Shown: positions 6,522 to 13,609, counted from the stretch's first letter. The stretch: 21,170 nucleotides of DNA from an uncultured Campylobacter sp. (GCF_938045775.1 NZ_CALIBH010000168.1:1-21170); one strand, 5' to 3'. A program made the numbers and translations. The notes: generated from the letters alone by a model not told the origin.

Positions 6522-6682
6522 ACGCTTAATTGAAATTTAATCAAAATGCTAAGTATGATAAGAAGTATTATAAAGCGCAAGATTGAGCGCATGGAGGATA
6601 GATCGCCAAATTCTTTGTCATATTCCTTTTTTACCTCCCACTCAGCTTTCCAGGCGAACATTTTTACTATAAAATCCAGCAT
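6518..6682 (-). CDS. Small single-span membrane protein, 54 aa
   Basis: The start at ATG 6682 is chosen because AAGGAG lies 6 nt upstream; earlier ATGs in the frame lie on or before that site. The 54-residue product has an N-terminal charged, probably amphipathic stretch with Trp (MFAWKAEWEVKKEYDKEFGD, about 8-27) and a C-terminal hydrophobic segment (ILRFIILLIILSILIKF, 34-50). That suggests a tail-anchored inner-membrane protein with its N-terminus in the cytoplasm. Its stop overlaps the start of the 48-residue gene by four bases, so the two should be made together. I recognise no family. A promoter is not clear in the 105 nt upstream. Confidence 0.6.
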   Translation of the reverse strand: MLDFIVKMFAWKAEWEVKKEYDKEFGDLSSMRSILRFIILLIILSILIKFQLSV

Positions 6683-6787
6683 TTTCATCTCCTTTTTTAA
6701 GGCGAGTCGCATAAAAATGAAATTCTGTCGCGCTACGTGAAATTAAAGAATTCTATCTAATTGGCGCTTAAAATTTTTAATTTTGAA

Positions 6788-7123
6788 CTATTTGTCGGTG
6801 TTTTGGACGAGGGCTTTTTCGTATTTTTCGATAAAGCTTCGCCCTGACTCGCATAGGCGGTAGATGAAAATCTTCGACGCCTTGCCCGCATCAAGCCCCG
6901 TGTCCTTAATGCTTTCGCGCTGCAGGTAGCCCCAGTTTTTATGAATTATATCAAGAGTCGATTTGATTGAGGTGTAGTTGCGCCCACTCGCAGCTGCGAA
7001 TTCGTTCACGGGCCTCATAAACTCCGCATCGCTTTGCTTATTGCGACATAAAAGTCCCCCTTTACCTTGTGATTCGACCAGTTTTAGCGTTTCATAAATG
7101 AGTTTGTCTTTTAATTTGATCAT
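6788..7123 (-). CDS. Probable winged-helix DNA-binding protein
   Basis: From ATG 7123 (AAGGGA about 7 nt upstream) the product is 111 residues; a 12-residue longer form has no ribosome site. The order of elements suggests a winged helix: an N-terminal helix (IKLKDKLIYETLKLVESQG), a helix pair with a likely recognition helix (VNEFAAASGRNYTSIKSTLDIIHKNWGY within 39-66), a polar loop, and a MarR-like end KIFIYRLCESGRSFIEKY (84-101). It is basic and soluble. Its promoter is covered by a 29-bp inverted repeat, which fits autoregulation. The upstream AAA ATPase gene ends 82 nt before it. Function is inferred from shape only; I cannot assign a named family. Confidence 0.7.
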   Translation of the reverse strand: MIKLKDKLIYETLKLVESQGKGGLLCRNKQSDAEFMRPVNEFAAASGRNYTSIKSTLDIIHKNWGYLQRESIKDTGLDAGKASKIFIYRLCESGRSFIEKYEKALVQNTDK

Positions 7124-7160
7124 CGGCTTTCCCTTGCGTAATTGATATGGGTTTGCCAAA

Positions 7161-7202
7161 ATTATATCATAAAATTTATATTTTTATGATATGAAATGTC
7201 AA
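7161..7202 (-). promoter_or_regulatory. Promoter with 29-bp inverted repeat upstream of the winged-helix gene
   Basis: On the minus strand TTGACA (7202-7197) is followed after 16 nt by TATAAA (7180-7175). A second possible -10, TATAAT, lies at 7166-7161. Across this region runs a perfect inverted repeat with 11-bp arms, ATATCATAAAA (7164-7174) and TTTTATGATAT (7182-7192), around a 7-nt spacer. Such a site overlapping the -10 is typical of a repressor operator. It could alternatively act as a weak AT-rich terminator for the ATPase gene. Confidence 0.55.
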
Positions 7203-7205
7203 TAA

Positions 7206-8522
7206 TTAGAAGCTAAGCACGAATTCATGAAACGGCACGACATTGCAGCGGATACCCTCAATCTCGAGCTTACCGGAGTTTGCCATAGAAACAACCTTTA
7301 GGCTCGTGATACCGAGCTTCTTGAGCGCGCTTAAAATTTTGCGGAATTTTAAAAAGATGATGTCTGCGTCGCTGAAAGGAATGACGAGAACCCCCATCTT
7401 TAGACCGGGCAGGTAAAAATCTAGCTCTTTTGTGTAAAAAATCGGCGTATTCAGCCCCAAAAGCTCGCAAAAAAGGACGTTGGCAAATTTTTTGGAGAAG
7501 TCCTTTTTGCTCGTTAAAATTTCGCGCATGTTAAAATGCGAAAAATATAGCTTTTTTGCGCGCGCGGGCTCGCCCGCTTTGCTTAAAAATCTGATGAAAT
7601 TTTCCCGCTCAAGCTTGGCGATAGTGCCGTATACGGCGTCTTTGGATATTTTGATGCACGGCTTTAGCGCGGTGTAAATTTTATTTACGCTAAACGCGGC
7701 GTGGACGAAGCTTAGGCACTCTTTGAGGATTAAAATCTCCGTGCGGCTAAAGTTTGCCGTAAGCAGACTCTGCTCGAATTCTAAAATTTCGGCAGGCGCT
7801 ATGAAGGGATTTTTCGCGCCGCCGCCTTGGGCTAAAAACGCCGAAATCATCGAGTTTATCTCGTTGTGGCGCTTGTCGAAGGCGATAAATTCTTCAAATG
7901 AAAGCGGCAAAAGCTCAAGCCGCTCAAAGCCCGGCAGGACCAACTCTTTATCGCGCGTAGAGATGATAAAACACTTTAAATTTAGCCCCCCAGCGAAGCT
8001 TTGAAGAGATGAAATTTCAAAATCGGCGCTACTAAAATTATCCAAAAAAAGCGATGAAATTTGCTCGTTGGCGGCTAAAAATTCTTTGATCTCGCAGAAG
8101 AAATTCTCGCTCCTATTTTTTTCGCCGTCGGACTCCATATTTCTTGCATTGTTTATGTAGTTTACGCTCGCGTTTTTTATATCGGCATGATAAAATTCGT
8201 CTACACTGGGCATACGCGCATCGAGCGTAGTTTCTCTGCTTATTTCATTCTCATTCGCTTCGCTGCCGTTTGTATTATCCGCGCTATTTTTAACCGCAGC
8301 GATCGTGCCGCCCGCTACCATATCATCAAGGCGTAGATCGGCTAAATTTAGATACAAAATTTCATCTTTTTTAAGCTCTGAAATTTCATTTTTCAGCACG
8401 GCGCTTTTGCCGGAATTTAGCACTCCGTAGATTATGGTTTTGGCAGAGTTTATACCTCTTTTGCGCGGGATAAAGCCCGCAAATTCCGGCGGATTTTCGT
8501 AAAAAAATTTTAGATCATTCAT
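7206..8522 (-). CDS. AAA-type ATP-binding protein with degenerate C-terminal nuclease-like domain
   Basis: This 438-residue cytoplasmic protein has a Walker A loop GVLNSGKS (33-40), a Walker B strand SLFLDNF (157-163), a sensor-like IISTR (186-190) and the PLSFEEFIAFDKRH block (206-219) typical of AAA_14/DUF4143-type ATPases. A winged-helix-like middle follows (about 255-335), then a C-terminal part ELDFYLPGLKMGVLVIPFSDAD (366-387), where related proteins carry a PD-(D/E)XK nuclease fold; the catalytic Lys of E-x-K is not seen, so it is probably inactive. Residues about 68-140 form an Asn/Glu/Ala-rich insert absent from the core. Related ATPases seem common in Campylobacter; their function is unknown. 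The ATG at 8522 has no clear ribosome site. Confidence 0.8.
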   Translation of the reverse strand: MNDLKFFYENPPEFAGFIPRKRGINSAKTIIYGVLNSGKSAVLKNEISELKKDEILYLNLADLRLDDMVAGGTIAAVKNSADNTNGSEANENEISRETTLDARMPSVDEFYHADIKNASVNYINNARNMESDGEKNRSENFFCEIKEFLAANEQISSLFLDNFSSADFEISSLQSFAGGLNLKCFIISTRDKELVLPGFERLELLPLSFEEFIAFDKRHNEINSMISAFLAQGGGAKNPFIAPAEILEFEQSLLTANFSRTEILILKECLSFVHAAFSVNKIYTALKPCIKISKDAVYGTIAKLERENFIRFLSKAGEPARAKKLYFSHFNMREILTSKKDFSKKFANVLFCELLGLNTPIFYTKELDFYLPGLKMGVLVIPFSDADIIFLKFRKILSALKKLGITSLKVVSMANSGKLEIEGIRCNVVPFHEFVLSF

Positions 8523-8538
8523 AGTGGATATTTTAAAA

Positions 8539-8560
8539 TTTTCCTTATTAAAAGGAAATA
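8539..8560. repeat. Palindromic element, copy 1
   Basis: A 22-bp sequence with core TTTCCTTATTAAAAGGAAA, i.e. 7-bp arms TTTCCTT/AAGGAAA around ATTAA. It lies 17 nt from the ATPase start codon and recurs identically at 8664-8685 in the same orientation. It probably binds a regulator of the ATPase gene, the ribosomal operon or both. Confidence 0.7.
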
Positions 8561-8663
8561 AATCTGAAAAATCCTATGAAATTTTTATATCTATTTCAAA
8601 TTTATCTAAAATTTTTGTATTGAAAATTTCCGACACTCTAAAAATTTCCGAAATTCTATATAT

Positions 8664-8685
8664 TTTTCCTTATTAAAAGGAAATA
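8664..8685. repeat. Palindromic element, copy 2, upstream of the S10 promoter
   Basis: Identical over 22 bp to copy 1, 125 bp away. It ends 24 nt before the -35 of the ribosomal promoter, a usual place for an activator or UP-like site. It also overlaps a second perfect palindrome, GGAAATATTTCC (8679-8690). Confidence 0.7.
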
Positions 8686-8709
8686 TTTCCATAAAATTTG
8701 GCTATTTTC

Positions 8710-8738
8710 TTGACAAAACCGGAGCGCTTTTATATAAT
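8710..8738 (+). promoter_or_regulatory. Consensus sigma-70 promoter of the S10-spc ribosomal operon
   Basis: TTGACA (8710-8715) and TATAAT (8733-8738) match the consensus at all twelve positions with the optimal 17-nt spacer, and transcription should start near 8745. Such a complete -35 is unusual for Campylobacter, where the -35 is generally poorly conserved, and fits a very strongly expressed operon. Confidence 0.85.
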
Positions 8739-8744
8739 GTGCGT

Positions 8745-8778
8745 CTTTTGTTTGAAACAAAGGGTCGCGCGTTGCGAC
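8745..8778 (+). promoter_or_regulatory. Structured 5' leader of the ribosomal operon
   Basis: The roughly 57-nt leader begins with the inverted repeat TTTGTTT-G-AAACAAA (8747-8761), extended by a G-T and a C-G pair. A compact hairpin GTCGC/GCGAC (8764-8768/8774-8778) with a GCGTT loop follows. Together they fill most of the leader ahead of the rpsJ ribosome site and could stabilise the mRNA 5' end or regulate translation. Confidence 0.45.
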
Positions 8779-8801
8779 AAGTTCTTTATTAAGGAAAAGT
8801 G

Positions 8802-9113
8802 ATGCAAAAAATTAGGTTAAAACTCAAGGCTTATGACCATCGAGTTTTAGATCGCACAGTTTCGGCTATCGTTGAAGCCGTAAAAAGAACAGGTGCGGAC
8901 GTCAGAGGTCCCGTGCCGATGCCTACGAAGATTAAACGCTACACCGTTTTAAGATCTCCGCACGTAAATAAAGACTCCAGAGAGCAGTTTGAGATGAAAA
9001 TTCACGCTCGTATGCTAGACATCGTAGCGGCTACGCCAGATACGGTTGATTCGCTAACTAAGCTTGATTTGGCTCCGGAAGTCAACGTCGAAGTTCACGC
9101 GACGGGCAAATAA
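8802..9113 (+). CDS. rpsJ: Small ribosomal subunit protein uS10
   Basis: S10 binds 16S rRNA in the 30S head and, as NusE in other bacteria, joins the antitermination complex. The product is 103 residues, the usual length, with the S10 signature region (GPVPMPTKIKRYTVLRSPHV) and a typical start KIRLKLKAYDHRVLD. ATG 8802 is preferred over GTG 8799 because AAGGA (8791-8795) then has proper spacing. As first gene of the operon it sits about 57 nt after the predicted transcription start; a degenerate copy of the upstream palindrome overlaps its ribosome site. Confidence 0.97.
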   Translation: MQKIRLKLKAYDHRVLDRTVSAIVEAVKRTGADVRGPVPMPTKIKRYTVLRSPHVNKDSREQFEMKIHARMLDIVAATPDTVDSLTKLDLAPEVNVEVHATGK

Positions 9114-9124
9114 GGGGTAAAACA

Positions 9125-9703
9125 ATGGAATATATCGTAGAAAAAATAGGTATGAGTAGGACGATCGACACGAGCAGCACGCCCGTGACGCTTTTGCGAC
9201 TTATCAATACCAAAATTTGCGAAGTTTGCGATGAGAAAAAAGCTATCGTAGCCTACGCAGAGGGCAAAGCGTATAATAAAGCTATCGCCGGCATTCAAAA
9301 GAAATATAGCCTAAGCAAGGAATTTAATAAATTTGCGACTCTAAGCTTAGAAAATGCCGAGCTCGGCGATCAAAATTTAGATGTTTTGAGCGAAGCCAAG
9401 ATCGTCAAAGTAAGCTTCAGATCAAAGGGAAAAGGCTATCAGGGCGTCATTAAGCGTCATGGCTTTGCGGGCGGTCCCGCAGCGCACGGCAGCCGCTTTC
9501 ACCGAAGACCGGGCTCGATCGGCAACTGCGAGTGGCCGGGTCGCGTTCAGCCTGGTATGAGGATGGCGGGACGCACTGGAAACGAAACGATCACTGCCAA
9601 AAACGAAGTCGTAAGCTTTGATGCCGAGAATAAAATTTTGGTGCTTAAAGGCTCGGTTCCTGGATTTAACGGCGCAATGGGCAGAATAAGGATAGTAAAA
9701 TGA
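9125..9703 (+). CDS. rplC: Large ribosomal subunit protein uL3
   Basis: L3 is an early 50S assembly protein whose loop reaches the peptidyl-transferase centre. The 192-residue product shows the central loop HGFAGGPAAHGSRFHRRPGS and then RVQPGMRMAGRTGNE, the conserved L3 extension region. The start is ATG 9125 with AAGGGG just after the rpsJ stop. Its TGA overlaps the rplD ATG (ATGA), implying coupled translation. Confidence 0.96.
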   Translation: MEYIVEKIGMSRTIDTSSTPVTLLRLINTKICEVCDEKKAIVAYAEGKAYNKAIAGIQKKYSLSKEFNKFATLSLENAELGDQNLDVLSEAKIVKVSFRSKGKGYQGVIKRHGFAGGPAAHGSRFHRRPGSIGNCEWPGRVQPGMRMAGRTGNETITAKNEVVSFDAENKILVLKGSVPGFNGAMGRIRIVK

Positions 9704-10314
9704 GTAAAGTAAGCGTGCTTAACGAAAAACTGGAAAAAGCAAGCGAAATTGAAATTCCTGTGAAATTTTCGGAAGTCAATTCGCACAATCTATATTTGTA
9801 CGTCAAATCTTACCTTGCTTCGCTTCGCGCAAATACGGCTAACGCTAAAACTCGCGCCGAGGTTAGCGGCGGTGGTAAAAAACCGTGGCGACAAAAGGGT
9901 CGCGGTGGCGCACGTGCGGGCTCAACCAGAACCAATGTCTGGGTAGGCGGCGCGGTCGCATTCGGTCCGACTAACGAGCGAAATTACGAGCAGAAGGTCA
10001 ATAAAAAGCAAAAACGTCTTGCGCTGGAATTTGCTATCAATGAGAAAGCAAACGAGGGTAAAATTTTTATCTTCGACGATTTGGAGCTAAAAAGCGGCAA
10101 AACTAAAGATGCGGCAAATTTTATTAAGAAACTGGGCGTTAGAGATGCGCTGATCGTTAAAAACGAGCTGGACGCGCAAACTCTTTTGGCCTATAGAAAT
10201 CTTAAGAATTGCTATGTCATCGATGCAAGCGAGGTCAATGCTTACCTAATCGCAGTTTACGGCTCGGTCGTATTCGAAAAAGCGGCATTTGAATCAATAG
10301 TGAAAGAGGACTAA
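9700..10314 (+). CDS. rplD: Large ribosomal subunit protein uL4
   Basis: L4 binds 23S rRNA domain I, and its extended loop lines the peptide exit tunnel. The 204-residue product carries that loop: TRAEVSGGGKKPWRQKGRGG (52-71) and ARAGSTRTNVWVGGAVAFGP. In E. coli L4 represses its own operon; whether this leader is a target is unknown. Start overlaps the rplC stop by four bases. Confidence 0.96.
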   Translation: MSKVSVLNEKLEKASEIEIPVKFSEVNSHNLYLYVKSYLASLRANTANAKTRAEVSGGGKKPWRQKGRGGARAGSTRTNVWVGGAVAFGPTNERNYEQKVNKKQKRLALEFAINEKANEGKIFIFDDLELKSGKTKDAANFIKKLGVRDALIVKNELDAQTLLAYRNLKNCYVIDASEVNAYLIAVYGSVVFEKAAFESIVKED

Positions 10315-10315
10315 A

Positions 10316-10597
10316 ATGGCAGATATAACAGATATCAAAACGATCCTTTATACGGAAAAGTCTCTCGGTCTTCAAGAAAACGGCGTGGTCGTTATCCAAA
10401 CTAGCCCGTCGGTTACGAAAAACGGACTAAAGAGCGTTTTGAAGAACTATTTCGGGATCACTCCGCTAAAGATAAATTCTTTAAGACAGGACGGCAAATT
10501 AAAAAGATTTAAAGGCAGAACTGGCGTTAGAAATGATGTGAAGAAATTCTACGTCAAACTACCTGAGGGTGCAAGCTTAGAAAGCGTGGAGGCGTAA
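10316..10597 (+). CDS. rplW: Large ribosomal subunit protein uL23
   Basis: L23 lies at the tunnel exit and is the docking site for trigger factor and signal recognition particle. The 93-residue product has the family pattern: an N-terminal TEKS (TILYTEKSL), a strand pair, and the loop FKGRTGVRNDVKKFYVKLPEG. It starts one base after the rplD stop, with GAGGA inside the rplD end. Confidence 0.95.
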   Translation: MADITDIKTILYTEKSLGLQENGVVVIQTSPSVTKNGLKSVLKNYFGITPLKINSLRQDGKLKRFKGRTGVRNDVKKFYVKLPEGASLESVEA

Positions 10598-10598
10598 A

Positions 10599-11429
10599 AT
10601 GTCGATTAAAACTTATAAACCGTATACTCCAAGTAGAAGATTTATGACCGGGCTTAGCAGCGAGGATATCACTGCAAAAGCTAGCGTTAGAGGCTTGCTC
10701 GTTAAAATTCCTGCCGCAGCCGGAAGAAACAATAATGGTCGCATTACCAGCCGCCATAAACAAGCAGGAGCTGCTAAACTTTATAGAATTATCGATTTTA
10801 AGCGAAATAAATTCGGCGTTGCAGGCAAGGTCGAGGCGATCGAATACGATCCGAATCGCAACTGCCGTATCGCGCTGATCTCATACGCAGACGGCGAGAA
10901 GCGCTACATCATCAAGCCTAACGATCTTAAAGTGGGCGACGTGGTAGCCGCTGCCGAGGGCGGATTAGATATTAAACCTGGCAACGCGATGAAGATGAAA
11001 TACATCCCTGTGGGAACTATCCTGCACAATATCGAGTTAAAACCCGGCAAAGGCGCCCAAATGGCACGTAGCGCAGGAGGTTATGCTCAGCTTATGGGCA
11101 AAGAGGAAAAATATGTCATTCTACGTCTGCCTAGCGGTGAGATGAGAAGAGTGCTTGCAGAGTGTATGGCCAGTATCGGCGTAGTGGGTAACGAAGAGTG
11201 GGCAAACGTCGTCATTGGTAAAGCCGGACGTAACCGCCACAGAGGTATCCGTCCTCAAACCAGAGGTTCTGCGATGAACCCGGTCGATCACCCGCACGGC
11301 GGTGGCGAGGGTAAGAAAAACTCCGGTCGCCATCCGGTAACTCCGTGGGGTAAACCGACGAAGGGCTATAAAACTCGCCATAAAAAAGCGAGCGATAAGC
11401 TTATAATTTCAAGAAGGAAAGGAAAATAA
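10599..11429 (+). CDS. rplB: Large ribosomal subunit protein uL2
   Basis: L2 is needed for subunit joining and peptidyl transferase assembly. The 276-residue length is standard. Clear marks are KPYTPSRR at the start, GRITSRHKQAGAAKLYRIID, the SH3-like region RNCRIALISYADGEKRYI, and the C-terminal MNPVDHPHGGGEGKKNSGR containing the conserved functional His. GGAGG near the end of rplW serves as ribosome site. Confidence 0.98.
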   Translation: MSIKTYKPYTPSRRFMTGLSSEDITAKASVRGLLVKIPAAAGRNNNGRITSRHKQAGAAKLYRIIDFKRNKFGVAGKVEAIEYDPNRNCRIALISYADGEKRYIIKPNDLKVGDVVAAAEGGLDIKPGNAMKMKYIPVGTILHNIELKPGKGAQMARSAGGYAQLMGKEEKYVILRLPSGEMRRVLAECMASIGVVGNEEWANVVIGKAGRNRHRGIRPQTRGSAMNPVDHPHGGGEGKKNSGRHPVTPWGKPTKGYKTRHKKASDKLIISRRKGK

Positions 11430-11431
11430 AA

Positions 11432-11713
11432 ATGGCTAGATCGCTAAAAAAAGGTCCTTTCGTAGATGATCACGTAATGAAAAAAGTCGTTGCGGCAAAG
11501 AAAGCCGGCGATAACAAACCGATCAAGACTTGGTCGAGACGAAGCACGATCGTGCCTGAGATGATCGGACTTACGTTTAACGTTCATAACGGAAAGAATT
11601 TTATCCCGGTTTACGTCACCGAGCATCATATCGGTTATAAATTAGGCGAGTTCGCTCCTACGCGCACTTTTAAGGGTCACAAAGGCTCCGTGCAGAAAAA
11701 GATCGGCAAGTAA
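11432..11713 (+). CDS. rpsS: Small ribosomal subunit protein uS19
   Basis: S19 binds the 30S head with S13 and contacts the A-site finger. The 93-residue product begins ARSLKKGPFVDDHVMKKV and includes KTWSRRSTIVPEMIG and LGEFAPTRTFKGH, all classic S19 features. AAGGAAAGGAAA before the ATG supplies the ribosome site. Confidence 0.98.
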   Translation: MARSLKKGPFVDDHVMKKVVAAKKAGDNKPIKTWSRRSTIVPEMIGLTFNVHNGKNFIPVYVTEHHIGYKLGEFAPTRTFKGHKGSVQKKIGK

Positions 11714-11722
11714 GGATAGAAT

Positions 11723-12055
11723 ATGAGTAAATCAACTATTAAATTTGTTCGCCTTTCGCCGACAAAAGCAAGACTTATTGCAAAACAAATTCAAGGCATG
11801 AATGCGGAATTTGCCCTTGCTACTTTGGAATTTACGCCTAATCGCGGCGCGAAATATATCGCGACGGCGATTTCAAGCGCGGTCGCAAACGGCGGCTTTG
11901 AGCCTGAAGAGGTCGTAGTTACCAGCTGCCGAGTGGATGCTGGCCCCGTACTTAAGAGATTTCGTCCGCGCGCCAGAGGTACGGCTAGCCGTATCCGCAA
12001 GCCTACTTCGCACATTATCGTCGAAGTAGCAAAACCAAGTAAGAAGGAAGCGTAA
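11723..12055 (+). CDS. rplV: Large ribosomal subunit protein uL22
   Basis: L22 binds all domains of 23S rRNA, and its beta hairpin reaches into the exit tunnel, where macrolide-resistance changes occur in other species. The 110-residue product has FVRLSPTKARLIAKQIQG at the start and the hairpin with VDAGPVLKRFRPRARGTASR. TAAGGA precedes ATG 11723; the stop directly abuts the rpsC start. Confidence 0.97.
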   Translation: MSKSTIKFVRLSPTKARLIAKQIQGMNAEFALATLEFTPNRGAKYIATAISSAVANGGFEPEEVVVTSCRVDAGPVLKRFRPRARGTASRIRKPTSHIIVEVAKPSKKEA

Positions 12056-12751
12056 ATGGGACAGAAAGTAAATCCGATCGGTTTAAGATTAGGAATTAAT
12101 CGAAATTGGGAGTCTAGATGGTTTCCTTCTAAAGCGACGCTTTCCGAGAGTATCGGCGAGGATTATAAGATCCGCAAATTTTTAAAAGCTAAGCTTTACT
12201 ATGCGGGAATTAGCCAAATTCTTATCGAAAGAACGGCTAAGAAAATTCGCGTAACGATCGTAGCCGCAAGACCGGGCATCATCATCGGCAAAAAAGGCGG
12301 CGAGGTTGAAAATTTAAGAAGCGAAGTCGTTAAGCTAGTCAATAAAGACATAGCCATCAATATCAAAGAGGAACGCAAAGTAGGCTCGAACGCACTTTTG
12401 GCTGCGGAAAACGTAGCCATGCAGTTGGAGCGCCGCGTTGCATTCCGCCGCGCTATGAAGAAGGTCATCCAAGGCGCTCAAAAAGCAGGTGCAAAAGGAA
12501 TTAAAATTTGCGTCGCAGGTCGCTTAGGCGGTGCGGAGATGGCTAGAACCGAATGGTATTTGGAGGGACGCGTTCCGCTTCATACTCTAAGGGCTAGGAT
12601 CGATTACGGCTTTGCCGAAGCACATACAACCTACGGTAATATCGGCATTAAGGTTTGGATCTTTAAGGGTGAAATTTTACAAAAAGGCATCCAGGCTGAA
12701 AAGACCGATGATGCGCCTAAAAAAACACGCAGACCAAGAAGAGGTAAATAG
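12056..12751 (+). CDS. rpsC: Small ribosomal subunit protein uS3
   Basis: S3 forms part of the mRNA entry channel and helicase site of the 30S subunit. The 231-residue product starts MGQKVNPIGLRLGINRNWES, contains the KH RNA-binding loop (ARPGIIIGKKGGEVE) and the C-terminal domain (GRLGGAEMARTEWYLEGRVP), and ends in a basic tail (KKTRRPRRGK). The ATG follows the rplV stop with no gap; AAGGA is inside rplV. Confidence 0.98.
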   Translation: MGQKVNPIGLRLGINRNWESRWFPSKATLSESIGEDYKIRKFLKAKLYYAGISQILIERTAKKIRVTIVAARPGIIIGKKGGEVENLRSEVVKLVNKDIAINIKEERKVGSNALLAAENVAMQLERRVAFRRAMKKVIQGAQKAGAKGIKICVAGRLGGAEMARTEWYLEGRVPLHTLRARIDYGFAEAHTTYGNIGIKVWIFKGEILQKGIQAEKTDDAPKKTRRPRRGK

Positions 12752-12753
12752 TT

Positions 12754-13179
12754 ATGTTGATGCCAAAAAGAACAAAATACCGCAAGATGATGAAAGGTCG
12801 CAATCGCGGCTATGCGACGAGAGGAAATTCCTTGACGTTCGGCGATTTCGGTATCAAAGCGGTAGAGGCAGGTAGGGTAAATTCTCGCCAGATCGAAGCG
12901 GCTCGTGTCGCGATGACGCGCTTCGTGAATCGTCAAGCTAAAATTTGGATTAAGGTATTCCCAGACAAACCGCTTACCAAAAAGCCTCTACAAACTCGTA
13001 TGGGTAAGGGTAAGAGCGGCGTAGAAGAGTGGGTAATGAATATAAAACCGGGCAGGATCATTTTCGAGATGACCGGCGTTAGCGAAGAGGTTGCTAAAGA
13101 GGCGCTTATGCTTTCAATTCATAAACTACCTTTTAAAACGAAAATCGTAAGTAGGGAAAGCGAAAATGAAATATACTGA
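12754..13179 (+). CDS. rplP: Large ribosomal subunit protein uL16
   Basis: L16 helps position tRNA at the A site and is a late assembly protein. The 141-residue product starts MLMPKRTKYRKMMKGRNRG and has the family motifs FGDFGIKAVEAGRVNSRQIEAAR and KPLTKKPLQTRMGKGKSGVE. AGAGGT before ATG 12754 acts as ribosome site. Its 3' end overlaps rpmC by 14 nt in a different frame. Confidence 0.97.
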   Translation: MLMPKRTKYRKMMKGRNRGYATRGNSLTFGDFGIKAVEAGRVNSRQIEAARVAMTRFVNRQAKIWIKVFPDKPLTKKPLQTRMGKGKSGVEEWVMNIKPGRIIFEMTGVSEEVAKEALMLSIHKLPFKTKIVSRESENEIY

Positions 13180-13348
13180 TTTGAAAGATAAAGATTTAGC
13201 TGAGCTAAATTCTATGTTGAAACAAAGTAAGTTGCTTTTATTTACGGCTAGACAAAAGCTAAAAACTATGCAGCTAAGCAATCCTAACGAGATTCGCGCT
13301 ATCAAAAAAGATATCGCTAGAATCAACACCGCTATTAAAGCTAAATAA
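13166..13348 (+). CDS. rpmC: Large ribosomal subunit protein uL29
   Basis: L29 is a small two-helix protein near the tunnel exit beside L23. The 60-residue product has the expected helical hairpin, MKYTDLKDKDLAELNSML... and ...NPNEIRAIKKDIARINTAI. It starts inside the end of rplP, a 14-nt overlap, with AGGGAAAG upstream, so it is probably translated by coupling. Confidence 0.95.
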   Translation: MKYTDLKDKDLAELNSMLKQSKLLLFTARQKLKTMQLSNPNEIRAIKKDIARINTAIKAK

Positions 13349-13357
13349 GGATAGGTT

Positions 13358-13609
13358 ATGGCATTTAAAAGAGAAATTCAAGGCGTAGTCGTAAAGAAGG
13401 CGGGCGATAAAACAGCTACCGTTTTGGTAGAGCGAAGGGTTATGCACCCTAGATATAGAAAGATCGTAAAAAGATTTAAAAAATATCTGATCCACGATGA
13501 AAACAACGTCGTAAAGATCGGCGACACCATATCTGCGATCGAGTGCAGACCGCTAAGCGCTAGAAAATCGTTTCGCTTAAAAGCGGTTTTGAAAACAGGA
13601 GTTGAATAA
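13358..13609 (+). CDS. rpsQ: Small ribosomal subunit protein uS17
   Basis: S17 is a primary 16S rRNA binding protein of the 30S body. The 83-residue OB-fold product shows REIQGVVVKKAGDKTATVLV, ERRVMHPRYRKIVKRFKKYL with the conserved HP..Y.K, and the closing ISAIECRPLSARKSFRL. AAGGATAGGTT precedes the ATG; its TAA overlaps the rplN ATG by one base. Confidence 0.97.
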   Translation: MAFKREIQGVVVKKAGDKTATVLVERRVMHPRYRKIVKRFKKYLIHDENNVVKIGDTISAIECRPLSARKSFRLKAVLKTGVE

